The notes beneath the pieces were generated by a model that saw nothing but the letters and a program-made list of their open reading frames with translations, searched no databases and was not told the DNA's origin. Positions 42,913 to 51,571 of a DNA stretch of 64,000 nt are shown piece after piece. Within the stretch, counting starts at the first letter, position 1; each line of letters begins with the position of its first letter. Origin of the DNA: Candidatus Saccharimonadota bacterium (GTDB taxonomy: Bacteria > Patescibacteriota > Saccharimonadia > Saccharimonadales > Saccharimonadaceae); contig JAFWHO010000003.1 in assembly GCA_017515105.1 (NCBI GenBank), positions 1-64,000 of the forward strand. The letters run 5' to 3'. The position numbers and the translations under genes are program-made.

Positions 42913-45084
42913 ATGGAAATAATAAACCCTAATGGTAAGAAAACGGTGCGGGTTTCGACTGATTGGTTGGGGCGAGAATTGACTCTAGAAGTGAATAGGG
43001 TCGGTTTTAGGACCACTTCATCAGTACTCGTGACTTATGGGGATACTGTAGTGCTTGGCTCTGTAGTGGTAGGCACTAAACCGGTAGTGCAGGATTTCTT
43101 CCCGCTATCTATTGATTATGAAGAAAAATGGTATGCGGCAGGGAAAATCTCCGGTTCGCGTTTTATTAAAAGAGAGGGTAAGCCGGCGGACGAGGCGGTT
43201 CTCGTTGGTCGTTTGATTGACCGTCCGATTAGGCCTTTGTTCCCTAAGGGGTACAGGCAAGAGGTGCAGGTGGTTTGTACCGTACTTTCGATGGACCCAA
43301 GTTTTAGGCCTGATTGTGTAGCAATGATTGCAGCGTCTTCAGCTTTGATGAATGCCGGTGTGCCATTTGATGGCCCGGTGGCTGGGATTAGGATCGGACG
43401 AATTGGCGGTGAGTTTAAGGGCTTCCTAAATGCTGAAGAGCGTGAGCAATCACCGATGGATCTCGTGGTTGCTTGTAAAGATGGTAAGGTGATGATGGTG
43501 GAAGCTGGTATGAAAGAGGTGCCAGAGGATACGATTATTGAGGCGATGCACTGGGCAGTGAAAAATGTACAGCCTGTGCTTGATCTTCAGAGAGAGCTTT
43601 CAAAGCAGGTGGCTAAGGCTCCGCAGGAATATGAATTGGTACTTCCGGACGAAGAGATTTTGAAAGAAGTTGCGGACTGGACCGATGGTAAGTTTGGCTC
43701 AAAGGTGCGCGGTAATGTGATGGAAAGAGCGCAGATTTTGGATGATATCAAATATGCTATGCACGATGAGTTTGCACTATCTAAGGGCCAGGGCGAAACG
43801 GACAATGAAAAGGTTGCGTGGTATGATGAGAACTTGCGTGATGTATATGATCAGGCATTTGAACTTGCGGTGCATAAAGAGGTGCGTCGTGGGATCGTAG
43901 AGGAAGGTGTACGCCCTGATGGCCGTAAGTTGGATGAAGTGAGACCATTGTCGTCACAGGTCGGAATTTTACCAAGAACTCATGGTTCATCTCTATTCAC
44001 GAGAGGTGTGACTCAGGCGATGAATATCGTAACTTTAGCACCTTTGTCTTACTCGCAAGATGTTGATACGATGGAAGTGACCGAGGGGAAGAGGCGTTAT
44101 ATGCATCATTACAATGCACCGTCTTATACTGTAGGTGAGCCGGGCAGGATTGGTTCGCCAGGACGCCGTGAGATTGGGCATGGCTATCTCGCTGAGAGAG
44201 CTCTTATCCCTGTTCTTCCTTCTGAAGAAGATTTCCCTTATGCAATTCGTTCGGTGACTGAGATTATGTCCCAGAACGGTTCGACTTCGATGGCGGCAAC
44301 TTGTTCATCGTGTCTTGCATTGATGGATGCTGGTGTGCCGATTAAGCGTCCGGTGTCTGGTGTTGCTATGGGATTGATGGTAGATGTGCCAAAAGGTACT
44401 GAGATTACTGCTGACGATATCGATAAGGCATATGTATTAACCGATTTGATGGATGCCGAGGACTTTGCTGGTGATATGGACTTTAAGGTGACGGGCACAA
44501 CTGAAGGTGTGACTGCACTTCAAATGGATATGAAAGTTCATGGTTTGCCGGTAGAAATCTTGGAAAAAGCAATCAAACAATCACATGATGGCAGAATGTT
44601 CATTTTGGATCACCTGGTGTCAGTGCTCAAAGAGCCTCGTTCTGAGATTTCAAAATATGCTCCTCAGATTGAGAAGATAATGGTAAAACCGGAGAAGATT
44701 GGTTCGATTATCGGTAAAGGTGGTGAAACTATCAATAAGATTACGACTGAAACTGGCGCAGGAGTAGACATTGAAGACTCTGGTCTTGTTACAATTTCGG
44801 CAAATGATCCAGAGAAAATCAAAAAAGCTCTCGAATGGGTCAAATCACTCGTGGAGGAACCAGAGGTTGGCAAGGTTTATGAAGGAACCGTAGTTTCGAT
44901 TAAAGATTTTGGCGCTTTCGTAAATATTATGCCTGGAATCGATGGAATGCTACATATTTCACAAATTCGCGAAGGGAAGAGGCTCAAATCAGTAGAAGAA
45001 GTGTTGAAGGTCGGCGATAAAGTTAAGGTTAGGCTCGTTGCAATTGATCATGGTAAGCTGTCGCTTAGTATGATTGGCGTATAA
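42913..45084 (+). CDS. pnp: Polyribonucleotide nucleotidyltransferase (PNPase)
   Basis: 723 residues; phosphorolytic 3'-5' exoribonuclease. Two RNase PH domains: the first with RFIKREGKPADEAVLVGRLIDRPIRPLFPKGY, the second catalytic one with HGSSLFTRGVTQAMNIVTL and SEITEIMSQNGSTSMA-like RSVTEIMSQNGSTS. Then a KH domain (IGSIIGKGGETINKI) and an S1 domain (YEGTVVSIKDFGAFVNIMPGIDGMLH). It ends with an intrinsic terminator. The long structured leader suggests post-transcriptional self-control, as known for E. coli pnp. Confidence 0.97.
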   Translation: MEIINPNGKKTVRVSTDWLGRELTLEVNRVGFRTTSSVLVTYGDTVVLGSVVVGTKPVVQDFFPLSIDYEEKWYAAGKISGSRFIKREGKPADEAVLVGRLIDRPIRPLFPKGYRQEVQVVCTVLSMDPSFRPDCVAMIAASSALMNAGVPFDGPVAGIRIGRIGGEFKGFLNAEEREQSPMDLVVACKDGKVMMVEAGMKEVPEDTIIEAMHWAVKNVQPVLDLQRELSKQVAKAPQEYELVLPDEEILKEVADWTDGKFGSKVRGNVMERAQILDDIKYAMHDEFALSKGQGETDNEKVAWYDENLRDVYDQAFELAVHKEVRRGIVEEGVRPDGRKLDEVRPLSSQVGILPRTHGSSLFTRGVTQAMNIVTLAPLSYSQDVDTMEVTEGKRRYMHHYNAPSYTVGEPGRIGSPGRREIGHGYLAERALIPVLPSEEDFPYAIRSVTEIMSQNGSTSMAATCSSCLALMDAGVPIKRPVSGVAMGLMVDVPKGTEITADDIDKAYVLTDLMDAEDFAGDMDFKVTGTTEGVTALQMDMKVHGLPVEILEKAIKQSHDGRMFILDHLVSVLKEPRSEISKYAPQIEKIMVKPEKIGSIIGKGGETINKITTETGAGVDIEDSGLVTISANDPEKIKKALEWVKSLVEEPEVGKVYEGTVVSIKDFGAFVNIMPGIDGMLHISQIREGKRLKSVEEVLKVGDKVKVRLVAIDHGKLSLSMIGV

Positions 45085-45107
45085 GCTCGCATAAAAAACT
45101 TGGAATG

Positions 45108-45138
45108 AAAAACCGGCTAACAGATGTTAGCCGGTTTT
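45108..45138 (+). terminator. Terminator of pnp
   Basis: AACCGGCTAAC (45111-45121) pairs perfectly with GTTAGCCGGTT (45126-45136), with As before and Ts after. Convergent with the small orphan gene ending at 45151. Confidence 0.9.
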
Positions 45139-45150
45139 AATGTGCTGGCC

Positions 45151-45312
45151 CTATTGGGCCTTGTTTGTGGGTGTTACGGCTGCTCTGACCCAGTCTCCAT
45201 TTAGGTCTTTTCTTCTTTTGGAGATCTCCTGGATCCGTTTTTTGATCTCGTCTTCCGTCATTGCTTCATCTGCATTCGGAATGATTTCTTTAATAATCTG
45301 ATCAAACAACAT
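45151..45312 (-). CDS. Small orphan protein, 53 residues
   Basis: MLFDQIIKEIIPNADEAMTE followed by a charged helical stretch (EDEIKKRIQEISKRRKDLNG) and ending TPTNKAQ. It is likely all-helical and cytoplasmic. Start ATG 45312 is fixed by AAGGAGG eight bases upstream; a longer reading frame upstream of this lies in the leader. It has the best promoter of the window. I know no homologue. Confidence 0.7.
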   Translation of the reverse strand: MLFDQIIKEIIPNADEAMTEDEIKKRIQEISKRRKDLNGDWVRAAVTPTNKAQ

Positions 45313-45389
45313 TTCGTTTCCCTCCTTTTGCGTACCCTGCCCGCCGGCGTATATTTGAATAAAGAGCAAAACTCTAAACCCATCCGAGC

Positions 45390-45418
45390 ATTTTAGCATT
45401 TTTTAGTATTTCTGTCAA
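45390..45418 (-). promoter_or_regulatory. Consensus promoter of the 53-residue orphan gene
   Basis: Minus strand: TTGACA (45418-45413), exactly 17 nt, TAAAAT (45395-45390) with TGC giving an extended -10. The leader is about 70 nt. Confidence 0.85.
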
Positions 45419-45470
45419 GGGTATTTAGCTTATTTTGTGACCTCTGTTAATGTATGGTATAATATAGTTT

Positions 45471-47240
45471 ATGGATAAAATACGGAATTTTTGCATTATT
45501 GCGCATATTGATCATGGGAAATCGACGATTGCGGATCGGATGATGGAGATGACGGGGACAGTAGAGAAGCGCGAAATGAAGGCGCAGCTTCTTGATTCGA
45601 TGGAGCTGGAGCGCGAGAAGGGTATTACGATCAAGCTCGCGCCGGTGACGATGAATTGGAAAGGATGTACGCTGAATTTGATTGATACGCCGGGGCATGT
45701 GGATTTTTCGTATGAGGTGAGCCGGTCTCTGCAAGCGGTGGAGACTGCGGTGCTGGTCGTGGATGCGACGCAAGGAATTCAGGCGCAGACGCTCGCGAAT
45801 GTTTATTTAGCCTTGGAGCAAGATCTTACGATTATTCCGGTAATTAATAAGGTGGATCTGCCGGCGGCGGATGTGCCAAAAGTTGCGGCTCAAATCATGA
45901 ATTTACTAGGATGTTCTCGAGAGGAAATCATTGAGGCGTCCGGTAAGACCGGGATGGGAGTGGATGAGATTTTGGATGCGGTGATTGAACGGGGTCCAGC
46001 TCCGAAAGTCAATGATGACGATAACCAGGCTCTGATATTTGATTCTTATTTTGATGATTACCGCGGGGTGGTGCTTTATGTGAGGGTTTTTGAGGGGGAA
46101 ATCAAGAAAAATGCGGAAATTTTGATGATGGCGGCAGAAACTAAGGGTTTGGCGCTCGAGGTGGGGGTGTTGACGCCCAAAATGACGCCGCGGGACAGCT
46201 TGAGGGCAGGTGAAATTGGCTACATCGTGACAAACCTCAAGACGACGCGTGAGGCCAAGGTCGGTGATACGGTGACGCTAGCAAAAACTCCGGCTAGGGA
46301 AGCGTTGCCAGGATATAAGAACGTGTTGCCGTTTGTGTATGCTGGATTTTTCCCTGTTTCAAATGACCAATACAAAGAGTTAAAGGAAGCGATTGAGAAG
46401 TTGGCGTTGTCGGATTCGGCGCTTCAGTTTGAGCCGGAGAATTCGCCAGTGCTTGGGTTTGGCCTTCGGATTGGGTTTCTTGGACTTCTCCATATGGATA
46501 TTATTCGCGAGAGGCTGGAGAGGGAGTTTGGTTTGGATCTAATTGTGACGAATCCATCAACAAACTATGAAGTCGTGATGAACAACGGGGAAGTGCGCGA
46601 GATTAAGTCGGCGAGTGATTTGCCGGATGCTTCGGAAATTCGCGAAGTACGAGAACCGTGGGTGAAGGGCGAGATAATTCTGCCAAAATCGATGATCGGA
46701 AATGTGTTGAACCTCATTAATGAGAAACGTGGGCATCAGACGAATGTATCTTATATTGAAGACCGAGCGGTAATTGACTTTGAGGCGCCAATGGCGAACC
46801 TTTTGACTGATTTTTATGATCAATTGAAGTCGGTGACTTCGGGATACGCTTCGTTTAATTATGAGCTTGACGGTTATCGGGCTGAGGATTTGGTTCGGGT
46901 TGATTTTCTAGTGGGTGGGCATAAGATGGACGCGCTTTCGGTGATGGCGCACAGAAGTGAGTCAGAGGCAATTGGGCGAGAAGTGACGAAGAAATTGAAG
47001 AGCGTAATTCCGCGGCAGAACTGGGAGGTTGCACTTCAGGCTGCGATTGGTGCGAGAATTATTGCGAGGGAAACGATTGGAGCGTATCGTAAGGATGTAA
47101 CTGTGAAGATTCATACTGGTGACCGGGACAGGAAGGCAAAACTGCTCGAGAAGCAGAAGCGCGGGAAAGCGCGAATGAAGAGATTTGGTAAAATCGACAT
47201 CCCGAGTGAAGCTTTTACGGTTATGCTGAAGCGGGATTAA
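45471..47240 (+). CDS. lepA: Elongation factor 4 (LepA)
   Basis: 589 residues; a ribosome-associated GTPase that back-translocates or aids 30S assembly. G1 AHIDHGKST, G2 with EREKGITIKLAPV, G3 DTPGHVDFSYEVSR, G4 NKVDLPAAD, then EF-G-like domains and the LepA-specific C-terminal domain (AALQAAIGARIIARETIGAYRKDV). Leaderless: TATAAT 45458-45463 with TGG in front, seven bases before the ATG. Confidence 0.97.
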   Translation: MDKIRNFCIIAHIDHGKSTIADRMMEMTGTVEKREMKAQLLDSMELEREKGITIKLAPVTMNWKGCTLNLIDTPGHVDFSYEVSRSLQAVETAVLVVDATQGIQAQTLANVYLALEQDLTIIPVINKVDLPAADVPKVAAQIMNLLGCSREEIIEASGKTGMGVDEILDAVIERGPAPKVNDDDNQALIFDSYFDDYRGVVLYVRVFEGEIKKNAEILMMAAETKGLALEVGVLTPKMTPRDSLRAGEIGYIVTNLKTTREAKVGDTVTLAKTPAREALPGYKNVLPFVYAGFFPVSNDQYKELKEAIEKLALSDSALQFEPENSPVLGFGLRIGFLGLLHMDIIRERLEREFGLDLIVTNPSTNYEVVMNNGEVREIKSASDLPDASEIREVREPWVKGEIILPKSMIGNVLNLINEKRGHQTNVSYIEDRAVIDFEAPMANLLTDFYDQLKSVTSGYASFNYELDGYRAEDLVRVDFLVGGHKMDALSVMAHRSESEAIGREVTKKLKSVIPRQNWEVALQAAIGARIIARETIGAYRKDVTVKIHTGDRDRKAKLLEKQKRGKARMKRFGKIDIPSEAFTVMLKRD

Positions 47241-47339
47241 GCTCATGCTGGAGATTTTAAGCTTATAGCGTGATAAAAATGAAAAGTCAAGACTTTTTAT
47301 TTGAGACAAAAGGTGTATTATAAAAGTGGAGGTAAACTT

Positions 47340-47780
47340 ATGAAGATTTTGTGGACCGATGGGAGTGCGGTGCCCAATCCAGGTCTTGGGGGATTTGCTG
47401 TAATTGAGGTGGTGAATGACGAAGGACGTCCGGTAGTTCTTGGGCGCGAGGAAGATTCGACGAACATTAGGATGGAGGGTAAGGCAATGATTGCAGCGAT
47501 TCGTTATGCTGATGGTGAAGGATGTGAAATACATTCTGATTCAGAATTTTGGATTAATGTTTTAACCAAATGGGCTGAAGGTTGGAAAGCTCGTGGCTGG
47601 AAGAAGACAAAAGGCGAAATCGCTAATTTAGATATTGTAAAAGAATTGTATGAGCTCTACTGCGATAACGATGTGAAATTAGTGTGGGTGAGGGGGCATG
47701 TAGGAACGAAGTTTAATGAAATGGCAGACGAGTGGGCAAACAAGGCGCGCGAGGGTGCGACGCTAGATATGGCACACTAG
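47340..47780 (+). CDS. rnhA: Ribonuclease HI
   Basis: 146 residues; cleaves RNA in RNA-DNA hybrids. The four catalytic acids are in WTDGSAVPNPG, RMEGKAM, IHSDSEFWI and NEMADEWAN, and the His loop is WVRGHVGTKFNEMAD. ATG 47340 is chosen because GGAGGT lies seven bases upstream; an in-frame upstream start at 47301 has none. The last codons (Asp-Met-Ala-His-stop) fall within the first unit of a 14-bp tandem repeat. Confidence 0.94.
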   Translation: MKILWTDGSAVPNPGLGGFAVIEVVNDEGRPVVLGREEDSTNIRMEGKAMIAAIRYADGEGCEIHSDSEFWINVLTKWAEGWKARGWKKTKGEIANLDIVKELYELYCDNDVKLVWVRGHVGTKFNEMADEWANKAREGATLDMAH

Positions 47781-47832
47781 ATGTAGCGCGCTAGATATAG
47801 CGTGTCAGATACGGTGTGCTGGCTATTGCGTG
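47763..47832 (+). repeat. Five 14-bp degenerate tandem repeats at the end of rnhA
   Basis: Units: CTAGATATGGCACA, CTAGATGTAGCGCG, CTAGATATAGCGTG, TCAGATACGGTGTG, CTGGCTATTGCGTG. The array starts in the rnhA C-terminus and ends 20 bases before the tyrS promoter. The same unit occurs at 62384-62411. Confidence 0.7.
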
Positions 47833-47864
47833 CAAAACCGGTGTAAATATGGTATATATAATAT

Positions 47865-49115
47865 ATGAAGTTATCTGAAGAATTAATCTATCGGGGGTTT
47901 AAAGCAGAGACAACAATCGAGAATCCGGAGGATCTCGATAATCGTGCCTCAAAGAAGTTTTATTTTGGAGCTGATCCGAGTGCGGATTCTCTCACGATTG
48001 GAAATTTGGCGGCACTGATGATGTGTGCTTGTTTTGCGCGCCACGGCTATCAGCCTTATCTATTGGTTGGTGGTGCGACTGGGCAGATTGGTGATCCGAA
48101 GGAAAATAGTGAGCGTGAGCTGAAACCGCTAGAAGAAGTTGAGCATAATAAACAATGCATCAAAGAACAGGTTGAAAGAGTAATAAATAATGCTTCTTCT
48201 GACCATTCTGATGTCGTGCTGGTCGATAATTATGATTGGTTCAAGGATATGAAATATCTCGATTTCCTGCGCGAGGTCGGGAAAGCGTTTTCGATGACAC
48301 AGCTACTTGATCGTCAATTTGTGCAGAATCGAATTGGTGAAGGTGGCGCGGGGATTTCATATGCGGAGTTCTCTTACACTTTGATTCAGGGTTATGATTT
48401 CTTGCATCTTTATCGTGAATATGGAGTGGATTTACAGCTTTGTGGTGCTGATCAGTATGGTAACTGTACAAGCGGGATTCATTTGATTCGTAGACTTGAA
48501 GGCGGTGAGGCTGATGTGTGGTCTACGCCGCTTATCATCGATCCTGTAACGGGGCGTAAATTTGGTAAATCAGAAGGAAATGCGATTTGGCTGGCTGCTT
48601 CGGACAACGGGGATGGGAATTATACATCAATCTTTGATTTTTATCAGTTCTGGCTGAATCAGCCTGATGAGGCGGTTGAGAGTTTGATCAAAACTTATAC
48701 TTTACTTGAGAAAGAGGAGATTGAGGCGATCCTGAAGGAACATTTTGAGGCTCCGGAGAAGCGGATTGCGCAAAAGGCTTTGGCACGTGGCGTAACGGAA
48801 GTTTTGCATGGACGCGAGAATGCGGACGCGATTGAAAATTTGATCGGTTTGTTATTTGATAAAAATACGAATTTTGCTGAATTTAGTGAAGATGAGTTGA
48901 AGGAATTTGGTGAGTATTTGCCGACGGCTAAGAAGGGCAGTGGACTTGTGGATTTATTGGTTGATAATGGTCTCGCGGAGTCGAAAAAGAAAGCGCGCGA
49001 GTTTATTTCTCAGGGTGCGATTACGATTAATGGCGAGAAGGTGAAAGAGGATGTGGTAGTGGATCAGGTAGCGATCGTGAAGAAGGGCAAGAACAAGTTT
49101 GTGATCGTTAAATAA
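47865..49115 (+). CDS. tyrS: Tyrosyl-tRNA synthetase
   Basis: 416 residues. Class I synthetase with ADPSADSLTIGNLAAL in the place of the HIGH motif (here TIGN), the tyrosine pocket YTLIQGYDFLHLY and QLCGADQYGN, the KMSKS equivalent KFGKSEGNAIW, and a C-terminal S4 RNA-binding domain (SKKKAREFISQGAITING). Nearly leaderless: TATATA 47853-47858 with TGG in front lies six bases before ATG, and an overlapping TATAAT lies at 47857-47862. Confidence 0.96.
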   Translation: MKLSEELIYRGFKAETTIENPEDLDNRASKKFYFGADPSADSLTIGNLAALMMCACFARHGYQPYLLVGGATGQIGDPKENSERELKPLEEVEHNKQCIKEQVERVINNASSDHSDVVLVDNYDWFKDMKYLDFLREVGKAFSMTQLLDRQFVQNRIGEGGAGISYAEFSYTLIQGYDFLHLYREYGVDLQLCGADQYGNCTSGIHLIRRLEGGEADVWSTPLIIDPVTGRKFGKSEGNAIWLAASDNGDGNYTSIFDFYQFWLNQPDEAVESLIKTYTLLEKEEIEAILKEHFEAPEKRIAQKALARGVTEVLHGRENADAIENLIGLLFDKNTNFAEFSEDELKEFGEYLPTAKKGSGLVDLLVDNGLAESKKKAREFISQGAITINGEKVKEDVVVDQVAIVKKGKNKFVIVK

Positions 49116-49138
49116 TTTTACAATATGGGTATAATGCA

Positions 49139-49164
49139 AAAACGAGCCTTATGGGCTCGTTTTT
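49139..49164. terminator. Bidirectional terminator after tyrS
   Basis: AACGAGCC (49141-49148), loop TTATG, GGCTCGTT (49154-49161), flanked by As and Ts. It overlaps the stop codon of the convergent gene at 49163. Confidence 0.9.
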
Positions 49165-49882
49165 AGGTGTTTCGTCTAGTGAGTCTTCCTATAACGCTTC
49201 CAGCATAGTTTATAAATTGTGCTGACGGAACGTTGGATCTCGATATTATTTCGGAATAAATATCAAATTTTGGGCCACCGTATATTTCAGCGAATTTTTT
49301 GAAAGCACCGCTGTATGAATATGCGATATGGCCACGTGTCCGGAGACTCATTTTGATGATAGTGTACAGAGCCCTGATTAGTTTCCTTTTGTCATAATTG
49401 TCTTGCCAGAGAAGATTTTTGAATTCTTGAATCTTCACTGGCAGCATGGTCTTGTCGTTTCCTTGAATATCCATAAGTGTGATTTTTGGAATACTCATTT
49501 TGCCAAATACGTAATTTGGCTTGATCATTTTCTCTCCCAATTGCCACATTACGACTCTAGCCTCATCATCAAGAAGGGAGGTTTCGAATTCGTCTTTCGT
49601 GAGCAATGTGGGGACTATTTGGATAGTGTGATTACCGCAAAGACCGTAGAGTGACTTATTCTTGCTTGGGTCAAACTCTTTTGTTACGATCATGGCGTTA
49701 ATATTTGACCAGCCGTCAATGCAAAACTCAAGAGCGCAGCTGCCCGTGATTGCGAAGAAAAGAAAATTATTGTTCCCGAAGAGATTGATCGCTTCGATAA
49801 GGAAGTTTAATGCTTCTTTTCGGTACTGCTCTGGCATTTGGTAATCCGGAATATCCTTCGTTACTAATTCGCTCGTAAACAC
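49163..49882 (-). CDS. Orphan protein with degenerate nucleotidyltransferase-like domain
   Basis: 239 residues. ITGSCALEFCIDGWSNINAMIV (residues ~44-65) resembles the GS...SDxDxxV signature of minimal nucleotidyltransferases, but both catalytic Asp positions read Asn (NIN). The rest is mainly helical (LIRALYTIIKMSLRTRGHIAYSYSGAFKKFAEIYG), as in the helical half of such proteins. If this reading is right it is probably inactive as an enzyme. The start is GTG with AAAGGTGGTGA upstream. It belongs to the class of leadered orphans with convergent terminators. Confidence 0.72.
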   Translation of the reverse strand: MFTSELVTKDIPDYQMPEQYRKEALNFLIEAINLFGNNNFLFFAITGSCALEFCIDGWSNINAMIVTKEFDPSKNKSLYGLCGNHTIQIVPTLLTKDEFETSLLDDEARVVMWQLGEKMIKPNYVFGKMSIPKITLMDIQGNDKTMLPVKIQEFKNLLWQDNYDKRKLIRALYTIIKMSLRTRGHIAYSYSGAFKKFAEIYGGPKFDIYSEIISRSNVPSAQFINYAGSVIGRLTRRNT

Positions 49883-49918
49883 ACGAAATCACCACCTTTC
49901 TAATGTACAATTTCTCCA

Positions 49919-49948
49919 ATTATACAACGGGGGAGGGCTTTTTTACAA
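49919..49948 (-). promoter_or_regulatory. Promoter of the nucleotidyltransferase-like orphan gene
   Basis: Minus strand: TTGTAA (49948-49943), 18-nt spacer, TATAAT (49924-49919). A leader of about 30 nt precedes the GTG start. Confidence 0.65.
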
Positions 49949-50006
49949 GGGTAGTATAGTAATTTTTTGCGTGCTGGCGGAATAGTTTGAGTTAGTGCGT
50001 GATAAA

Positions 50007-50035
50007 TTGACTTTTCATGTTGGTTATGCTATATA
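50007..50035 (+). promoter_or_regulatory. Promoter of the FISUMP surface gene
   Basis: TTGACT (50007-50012), 17-nt spacer, TATATA (50030-50035) preceded by TGC. The ~65-nt leader ends in AAGGAAG. Confidence 0.75.
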
Positions 50036-50107
50036 CGTAAGTATAAAGGTTATTGTTCTTCGGAATAAAGATAGATATAGTAATAAGTTTAAACAAGGAA
50101 GCTCTGT

Positions 50108-51559
50108 ATGCTGATGAGAAAAAGGGTAGAGATTAAAATGTATATAGTGCTTGGTTTGATTCTTGCGCCAGTTATTGTTTCCAGTGCGGTACTGTCTTCG
50201 GATTATGTGTCTGCTGATGAATCTACCGGGGTTAATGCTAGCGTCAATGTGCCGGCGTCTTGTACGATGTCTGGTTCTGGTATGTCGAGCCATACAGCGA
50301 CACTCATCAATGGTACATATACCCCGGGTATAGGCACTACTACTGTCAACGTAACATGTAATGATGCTGCTGGGTTTTCGATTTATGCTGCTGGATTTAC
50401 TGGAAATGAGGTTGGAGCGGATAATAGCAATAAGCTTGTAGGTACAGCAGCGAGTGGCAACGCAACCATTAATACTGGTACAGCTACAGGTCCTAGTATT
50501 AATTATGATGTATCCAATTGGGCAATGAAGCTTGAAGCTGACTCTTATGGTGATTATCCTGTTAGTATCGAAAACTCTTTTGATTATTACCATGAGGTAC
50601 CAATTGTTTTTACAAAGGTTGCTACTAGGCTTACGGGCACAGATGTTGGCACTGGTGCAACAGGTGCAACTTTTACTTCGACATATGCGGCGTATATTTC
50701 TAAAGAACAGCCCACTGACAGTTATTCTGGGCAAGTAAAGTTTGTCATGGTCCACCCAAATAATGCTGATATTCCAGGTTCCTTTGCGGCCGCTTATCGT
50801 GCTGCTGGTAAAACTAAGTATAATGGTTATTACAAAATGCAGGATATGAACGATACGATTTGTGCCAATGTTTATGAACTCGAGTCTGCCACTTTAATTG
50901 ATACCCGTGATAATAACACTTATACGGTCGCTAAACTTGCAGATGCTTGTTGGATGACGCAAAATCTCAGGATTACTGGCGTTGTCCCCGCAGAAGGGTC
51001 CAATTTCACTGGGAACGATTATAACGTATCTGCTTATGATCTTAAAACTGATGGGACTAGTGGTGGCGCTTGCCATTGGAAAACTGGGGGCGACGATAAT
51101 CCTTGTAGTCATATTCCTGACTCTAGTGATTTATCCAGAACCGGTTTGACTGCCCAGCAGATCGGTGTATGGTATAATTATGCGGCTGCGACGGCGGGGC
51201 AAATCACGGGGGAGTCGAATACCGATCTGGCCACACAGGATATTTGCCCAGCGGGGTGGCATTTGCCGTATTTCGATCCAGCTGGGTGGGATGATAATGA
51301 ATATGTTGGCCCGCATGGTTCAATAAATAGCCTAGTTCATGGCAGGAGTTGGGTATACCCTAGTTTTAATGATAGTTTCTTGCCCGTTACTGGCGGTTAT
51401 TTTAATGTCGGTTCAATTCAAAACATCGGTAATGGTAATTGGTGGTCTACTACTGCCAATTGGAAGAATGATCGTTATGGCTTGTCCTTCAGCACCTGGC
51501 CAGGTTTTCACGGTTCCGTCATTCGTTCTTGGGGTGTTTACATTAGGTGTGTTAGGTAA
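50108..51559 (+). CDS. Secreted surface protein with shared beta module and FISUMP domain
   Basis: 483 residues. A signal sequence (about 1-36, ending YVSADESTG) is followed by the beta module shared with the proteins at 35746 and 39537 (WAMKLEADSYGDYP, FTSTYAAYISKEQPTDSYSGQVKFVMVHPN). From residue ~250 there is a Fibrobacter succinogenes major-domain (FISUMP) type region: WMTQNLRITG, CPAGWHLP, WWSTTAN, YIRCVR, with several Cys. FISUMP domains are extracellular and structurally C-type-lectin-like. Good promoter and ribosome site (AAGGAAG). The methylase gene follows after 12 bases. Confidence 0.85.
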   Translation: MLMRKRVEIKMYIVLGLILAPVIVSSAVLSSDYVSADESTGVNASVNVPASCTMSGSGMSSHTATLINGTYTPGIGTTTVNVTCNDAAGFSIYAAGFTGNEVGADNSNKLVGTAASGNATINTGTATGPSINYDVSNWAMKLEADSYGDYPVSIENSFDYYHEVPIVFTKVATRLTGTDVGTGATGATFTSTYAAYISKEQPTDSYSGQVKFVMVHPNNADIPGSFAAAYRAAGKTKYNGYYKMQDMNDTICANVYELESATLIDTRDNNTYTVAKLADACWMTQNLRITGVVPAEGSNFTGNDYNVSAYDLKTDGTSGGACHWKTGGDDNPCSHIPDSSDLSRTGLTAQQIGVWYNYAAATAGQITGESNTDLATQDICPAGWHLPYFDPAGWDDNEYVGPHGSINSLVHGRSWVYPSFNDSFLPVTGGYFNVGSIQNIGNGNWWSTTANWKNDRYGLSFSTWPGFHGSVIRSWGVYIRCVR

Positions 51560-51571
51560 TGAATCGATAGT

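Noticed and set aside
49115-49140. TATAAT at 49131 as a promoter
   Set aside because: It would read straight into the tyrS terminator with no gene after it.
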